A stretch of 16,933 nucleotides of DNA from Lachnoclostridium sp. UBA1434. GTDB lineage: Bacteria > Bacillota > Clostridia > Lachnospirales > Lachnospiraceae. Each line of letters starts with the position of its first letter. Within the stretch, counting starts at the first letter, position 1. This document shows, in pieces, positions 13,480 to 16,933 of the stretch. Position numbers and translations under genes: made by a program. A model generated the notes under the pieces. It saw nothing but the letters and a program-made list of their open reading frames with translations, was not told the origin of the DNA and did not search any database. Where the stretch lies: NCBI GenBank assembly GCA_002329645.1, contig DCTS01000061.1, forward strand, positions 8,627 to 25,559, written 5' to 3'.

Positions 13480-16014
13480 TTATTCAAGATAGGAAAGAAA
13501 TACATTCCCTGCCTCTTCAAACATACTTGTACTGTCCTTGATACCCAGCTTTATGAGCTTATCCTGCACCGTATCAACTGCATAAATATTATAATTATCA
13601 TATCCGTAGATAAGTATTGCCTCCTGCCTGCTTATCATAGCAAGGACAGGCCTTCCCTCGGATACATAATACAGGACCTCATCAAGGGATGCCCCCGTCA
13701 GACATACAGGGGTTTCCTCCATATTGATTTTCATTACCTCATATGCCGAGCGTCCCTCAAGCTTAACGGGCCCGCCGCTGATCTGCCTGCCCAGATGCCT
13801 CACTATAAGGCCGATACAGCTTTCTATACTGTCGGCAGATACCATAAGGGGATCCTCAAATCCCGATATGATGTTTTTGGATGCCTTCACACCACGTTCC
13901 CATACCAGCCTGCCTTCATTATCCAGAACTACTCCCGTATAATCATTGGCTGCTCTTATAGCCTTGTATGCCTCACTGTAAACACCGATAATCTCACCGG
14001 CTGCGTATGCATAATACAATGTAATGTCATCTTCGTCAACGGGAAGCCTTAGTACAGTATCCTTGGTTATAACGGTATTCAGGGTCGCTTTAGGCTTCGG
14101 TACATTCTTACCGGCAAAGCCATCGGGCAATTTAAGCTGCCATTCCGTCAGATTATCACCGGTTACAGATACAACATCCAATGCCGGTTTTATATTCCTG
14201 ACCTGATTCATAATATAATCCTGCGGAGCAGGTTCAAAAAATGTTTTCCCAAATTCATGCTGTATAAATACCCGAGAAAGCATAATGGTATTATCCTTAA
14301 CCTCAAGGTCGGTTATATGATATCCCGGCTTGCTGTAGGTTTTTAATACCTCCATGTCAAGGGAGGCAATCTCAAGCGTACTCATGGGAACTATTACCCT
14401 GCCGTCTATTGCAGTCGTAATATCATTAAGAGATGCAAAGCCATATATCAGGTTGTCCTCTATTCTGTCCAGAAGAAATATGCTGTATCCGTTTCGAGCC
14501 TTGATTGAACGGACCCTCCCTGTTTCAATCTCCATGATTAAAAGCTCATCCGAAAGCACGGGGTCCGAGCTTGCCTGCCATGCCGCATAATTAAGATCCT
14601 GTAAAAAAACGATATCTTCCTTATCTATCCGGTGAGCAAGCTCATTAAGCTCCTTTGTTGTCAGATTATATGCATATATATTGCCGTTCATGTGGAAATA
14701 AAATATATCGGACATGCTGCAATAGGTAAAATCTCCTAGCTTTTCCTTTAGGCTCTGGTAAGGCTCATCCACAGGTATATAAACCTTTTCCTCAATACTG
14801 TTTGAGGCTCTTATATATTTATATAATATTAACGCAACCCTGCCTTCATAATGTCCGCGGTTCATATAGCCGTATACCAGGAAATTGATATTTCCTTCGG
14901 AATCCATGCTGAGAAGCCTTACATCGTGCTGGTCATACAAATCCCTTATATAATCCGTGTTCTCCTGGCGGAAGGAAAAGACTCTTACAAGCTCATCTGC
15001 GTCCAGGTCATAAAACCACAACTGTCTGCTTCTTACAAAAGCCAGCTTCTTTTTATCAGCGCTTATCAGATAAGGCACCCGGTTATCAGCTGTGATTCCC
15101 AGCTTCATTATACCGTCGGAGCTTTCAAGGTTCGGGTCAAAAAGCTCCTCCATGCTCCGTTCATAATTAAGAAGATACATGCGATCCGGCGTATATCTGA
15201 CACGGTAGTATTCCTTAACCTCATACAGCTTTTGCTTTCCGCTGTCCGAAATCCTCACCATGTATTTTAATGTGACTGAGGCAATATCCGGATAAATCTC
15301 AACTATGGAAGGAATAATCTCGGTTATTATTTCCGGCTTAAGGCCTCCCCATGTGATAAGCTCAAAGCTGGAATGGATATCAACCCTTGCATAAGAGGAA
15401 TTGTCGGCATTCTTATCAGGCTCAAGATACTTTTTAATGTCCTCGGCTTTATCACTATCCCTGATTGAATCATGAAAATACATAATAAAATCCAGCTTCT
15501 CGCTTAAATATGGCTCTTCATAAAGCTTTACCCTGTGATAATAATAAAACTTTCTGCTTTCGCTGGAAGTCAAAGTCAGCTTACAGGTATATTCCCTGCC
15601 CTTTTCAAGCTCCGACTCAAGCTTTATCCTGGCAGTCTTGCCGTCGCTTTCCTCGTCAAAGACGCTTACGGAGCCTTTCTCCATCAGGTCATCGGTTACA
15701 TAGTCCCTTATTTCATAATCCAGCTTTTTTATATCATACCCGTATTGCTTGATTACTGCCTCGAAGGACTTGTCCGGCTTAAGAGGAGTAACTGCTTCGC
15801 GGATAGAATTTGAAGCAATACTGCTGCTGTAGCCGTGCATAAGGTTAATCTTATTATCGTCAGCTTTTATGGCAACAAGGGGAAAGGTGGTCTCCTCCAT
15901 CTGAGTAGTATCCTTTATGTCAAATACTACCTCCTTGATATCCCTGCTGAAATAAATAAGAGAGACTGTAAATATAACTATTAATATTATTATGCGATAA
16001 AATTGTTTTAACAC
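13480..16014 (-). CDS. Large membrane-anchored protein with propeller-like region and degenerate C39-like C-terminus
   Basis: An 844-residue protein I do not recognise. Residues about 7-23 are a single membrane anchor with basic residues before it, so most of the protein should be outside the membrane. From about 310 to 580 there are repeated beta-strand segments with alternating hydrophobics (for example R-Q-L-W-F-Y-D-L-D and G-N-I-Y-A-Y-N-L), suggesting a beta-propeller. The last 127 residues resemble a C39/papain-fold domain: Cys733 in S-I-E-S-C-I-G-L-I, then G-R-P-V-L-A-M-I and A-I-L-I-Y-G-Y-D, with Asp814. Glu798 stands where the catalytic His is expected, so it is probably not a protease. 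I chose the GTG at 16014 (AGGAAAGG 8 bases upstream) because the upstream ATG at 16125 has no ribosome binding site and would add 37 non-anchor residues. A sigma-A-like promoter lies upstream. Confidence 0.75.
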   Translation of the reverse strand: MLKQFYRIIILIVIFTVSLIYFSRDIKEVVFDIKDTTQMEETTFPLVAIKADDNKINLMHGYSSSIASNSIREAVTPLKPDKSFEAVIKQYGYDIKKLDYEIRDYVTDDLMEKGSVSVFDEESDGKTARIKLESELEKGREYTCKLTLTSSESRKFYYYHRVKLYEEPYLSEKLDFIMYFHDSIRDSDKAEDIKKYLEPDKNADNSSYARVDIHSSFELITWGGLKPEIITEIIPSIVEIYPDIASVTLKYMVRISDSGKQKLYEVKEYYRVRYTPDRMYLLNYERSMEELFDPNLESSDGIMKLGITADNRVPYLISADKKKLAFVRSRQLWFYDLDADELVRVFSFRQENTDYIRDLYDQHDVRLLSMDSEGNINFLVYGYMNRGHYEGRVALILYKYIRASNSIEEKVYIPVDEPYQSLKEKLGDFTYCSMSDIFYFHMNGNIYAYNLTTKELNELAHRIDKEDIVFLQDLNYAAWQASSDPVLSDELLIMEIETGRVRSIKARNGYSIFLLDRIEDNLIYGFASLNDITTAIDGRVIVPMSTLEIASLDMEVLKTYSKPGYHITDLEVKDNTIMLSRVFIQHEFGKTFFEPAPQDYIMNQVRNIKPALDVVSVTGDNLTEWQLKLPDGFAGKNVPKPKATLNTVITKDTVLRLPVDEDDITLYYAYAAGEIIGVYSEAYKAIRAANDYTGVVLDNEGRLVWERGVKASKNIISGFEDPLMVSADSIESCIGLIVRHLGRQISGGPVKLEGRSAYEVMKINMEETPVCLTGASLDEVLYYVSEGRPVLAMISRQEAILIYGYDNYNIYAVDTVQDKLIKLGIKDSTSMFEEAGNVFLSYLE

Positions 16015-16072
16015 TATAAAAGCCTTTCCTATGCAAATATTATCCTTCAGACAGTTATCAACCGGTTTCCGT

Positions 16073-16085
16073 CCGCAAAATGCGG
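16073..16085 (-). other. Small hairpin in the leader of the large hypothetical gene
   Basis: CCGCA (16073-16077) and TGCGG (16081-16085) form a 5-bp stem with a three-base loop, within the roughly 107-base leader between the promoter candidate and the GTG start. Confidence 0.3.
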
Positions 16086-16127
16086 GCACTTTTATAACCA
16101 ATAAATAATACTGTATTTTCATCATCT

Positions 16128-16156
16128 ATTTTATAGTCTTTTTCAAGATAGTACAA
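16128..16156 (-). promoter_or_regulatory. Sigma-A-like promoter for the large hypothetical gene
   Basis: Minus-strand TTGTAC (16151-16156), 17 bases, TAAAAT (16128-16133). Transcription would begin near 16121, just inside the in-frame ATG at 16125, which supports the downstream GTG as the real start. Confidence 0.45.
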
Positions 16157-16198
16157 TACTATTATTGCATATTTTACCTGCCGTATAACTGCCAATTT

Positions 16199-16226
16199 CA
16201 CATTAAGGCTTCATTTGCATATATTA
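16199..16226 (+). promoter_or_regulatory. Putative sigma-K promoter of the Met/Pro-rich gene
   Basis: CACA (16199-16202), 15 bases, then CATATATTA (16218-16226), fitting the late mother-cell sigma-K pattern mACm and CATAnnnTA. It is 26 bases before the ATG. AT-rich DNA can mimic this motif, so the assignment is tentative. Confidence 0.4.
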
Positions 16227-16251
16227 TTATAAAAAGTTTAGGAGCTCTTTT

Positions 16252-16933
16252 ATGCTGTTTAAAAGCAATCCATCCAATTCTGATGGCAAAAATAAAAAAA
16301 ACACCCAGATGAATTCCCCGGCAAGACGCAATTCTAACATATGCAGTACGTCCCAGGGCACCATGTCCGGCATGCCCGGCAGCAATAATGCCAATAAGGC
16401 TCCTTCAAACAGGTCCGGAATGCCGGATGCCACGACAAGAACCCCTTATTTATACAGAACACCTCAAAGCGGCCAAAGACAAACCTCAACCGGAGAATCA
16501 ATGCGTTCCGAAACCCGAATGCCGGATGCACAAACAGGTACACCTGATAATACGGGGACCGTACCCGTTCCGCAAAATGACACCATGCAAAATAATATGA
16601 CTTCTCCTCAGGTTGGCAGACCGCCGACTGCAGGCATGCCTTCTCAGGTAAGTCCTTCTGCTGACAGAACTGGCATGCCCGCATCACCTGCTGACAGAAC
16701 AGGTACGACTACACCTTCTGCCGACAGAACAGGTATGCCTCCGGTATCCGGTACCCCACAGGAAAGAGGTTCTGTTACCACACCGCCGAACAGTATGCGC
16801 TCCATGCCGGATTCAATGAATAGGCCTATGAACCGCGGCACAACCCCATCCCCTCAAACAGGAGGACAAATGCCGGGCGGTTTTACAACTCAGCCCCGTA
16901 ACGGTATGACCATGCCCGGCGGTACTATGACTC
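16252..16933 (+). CDS. Met/Pro/Thr-rich low-complexity protein (partial, runs off the right edge)
   Basis: At least 227 residues, open to the end of the window without a stop; the C-terminus is missing. The ATG at 16252 has AGGAG 7 bases upstream. The composition is dominated by Pro, Thr, Ser, Gly, Asn, Gln, Arg and Met, with frequent G-M-P or R-M-P steps and almost no hydrophobic core, so it is predicted to be disordered. A decapeptide repeat occupies residues 136-165: S-A-D-R-T-G-M-P-A-S, P-A-D-R-T-G-T-T-T-P, S-A-D-R-T-G-M-P-P-V. There is no signal peptide or membrane helix in the visible part. With a sigma-K-like promoter, a spore coat, crust or exosporium component is one reading; a disordered linker of a larger protein is another. 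Minus-strand open frames opposite it (16227-16433, 16334-16687 and 16644-16841) are shadows of this repetitive sequence. Confidence 0.7.
   Translation, partial: MLFKSNPSNSDGKNKKNTQMNSPARRNSNICSTSQGTMSGMPGSNNANKAPSNRSGMPDATTRTPYLYRTPQSGQRQTSTGESMRSETRMPDAQTGTPDNTGTVPVPQNDTMQNNMTSPQVGRPPTAGMPSQVSPSADRTGMPASPADRTGTTTPSADRTGMPPVSGTPQERGSVTTPPNSMRSMPDSMNRPMNRGTTPSPQTGGQMPGGFTTQPRNGMTMPGGTMT
16657..16746 (+). repeat. Three tandem 30-base (decapeptide) repeats
   Basis: Three 30-base units, each carrying a GCTGACAGAAC or GCCGACAGAAC core, encode x-A-D-R-T-G-x-x-x-x. Third-position differences (GCT/GCC, ACT/ACA) show the copies have diverged under selection for protein sequence or by age. Confidence 0.8.

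Noticed and set aside
13468..14052. A 194-codon open frame on the plus strand
   Set aside because: It lies opposite the 3' part of the large hypothetical gene, is rich in Cys/Tyr/Ile as antisense frames are, and has no promoter or ribosome binding site.

Overview
The window looks like a chromosomal segment from a low-to-mid GC, endospore-forming member of the Clostridia, most likely Lachnospiraceae or a close relative. The evidence is the cluster spoVT, mazG, hup, rqcP (the clostridial form of the Bacillus spoVT-yabN-yabO-yabP neighbourhood), two Csp-type subtilases, strong AGGAGG-type ribosome binding sites, and leaderless cytoplasmic versions of sporulation proteins. I see no tRNA, rRNA, CRISPR array, complete insertion sequence or prophage gene. 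The species assignment is inference.

Layout. Almost everything is on the minus strand, so transcription runs right to left. (1) 1-2,220: rqcP, hup, mazG and spoVT, broken up by hairpin terminators and with candidate promoters for spoVT (sigma-G-like), mazG (sigma-A) and, at the left edge, a sigma-E-like promoter aimed at a gene outside the window, probably yabP. (2) 2,345-5,812: two tandem 568-residue subtilisin-family proteases of the Csp germination-protease type, both with intact Asp/His/Ser residues. (3) 5,965-8,483: a NatA/NatB-like ABC exporter operon with a small three-helix membrane protein as third gene, closed by a strong terminator and opened by a near-consensus sigma-A promoter that overlaps the dtd stop codon. 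(4) 8,480-10,207: deoB and dtd, with a promoter and an inverted repeat that could be an operator. (5) 10,289-11,071, plus strand: a PAP2-family membrane phosphatase/transferase with two tandem sigma-A promoter candidates, followed by a bidirectional terminator. (6) 11,226-13,372: an M29 aminopeptidase and a family-2 glycosyltransferase, closely spaced. (7) 13,480-16,014: a large unrecognised membrane-anchored protein whose C-terminus looks like a C39/papain-fold domain that has lost its histidine. (8) 16,252 to the right edge, plus strand: a partial Met/Pro/Thr-rich low-complexity protein with a decapeptide repeat and a sigma-K-like promoter.

Working together: regions 1, 2 and probably 8 point to sporulation and germination. 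SpoVT is a forespore regulator, Csp-type proteases activate cortex hydrolysis at germination, and the low-complexity protein could be a late mother-cell spore-surface component. RqcP and Dtd belong to translation quality control, and MazG and DeoB to nucleotide housekeeping. The least explained part is the divergent pair at 13,480-16,933. All functions are read from motifs and context; no database search was possible.
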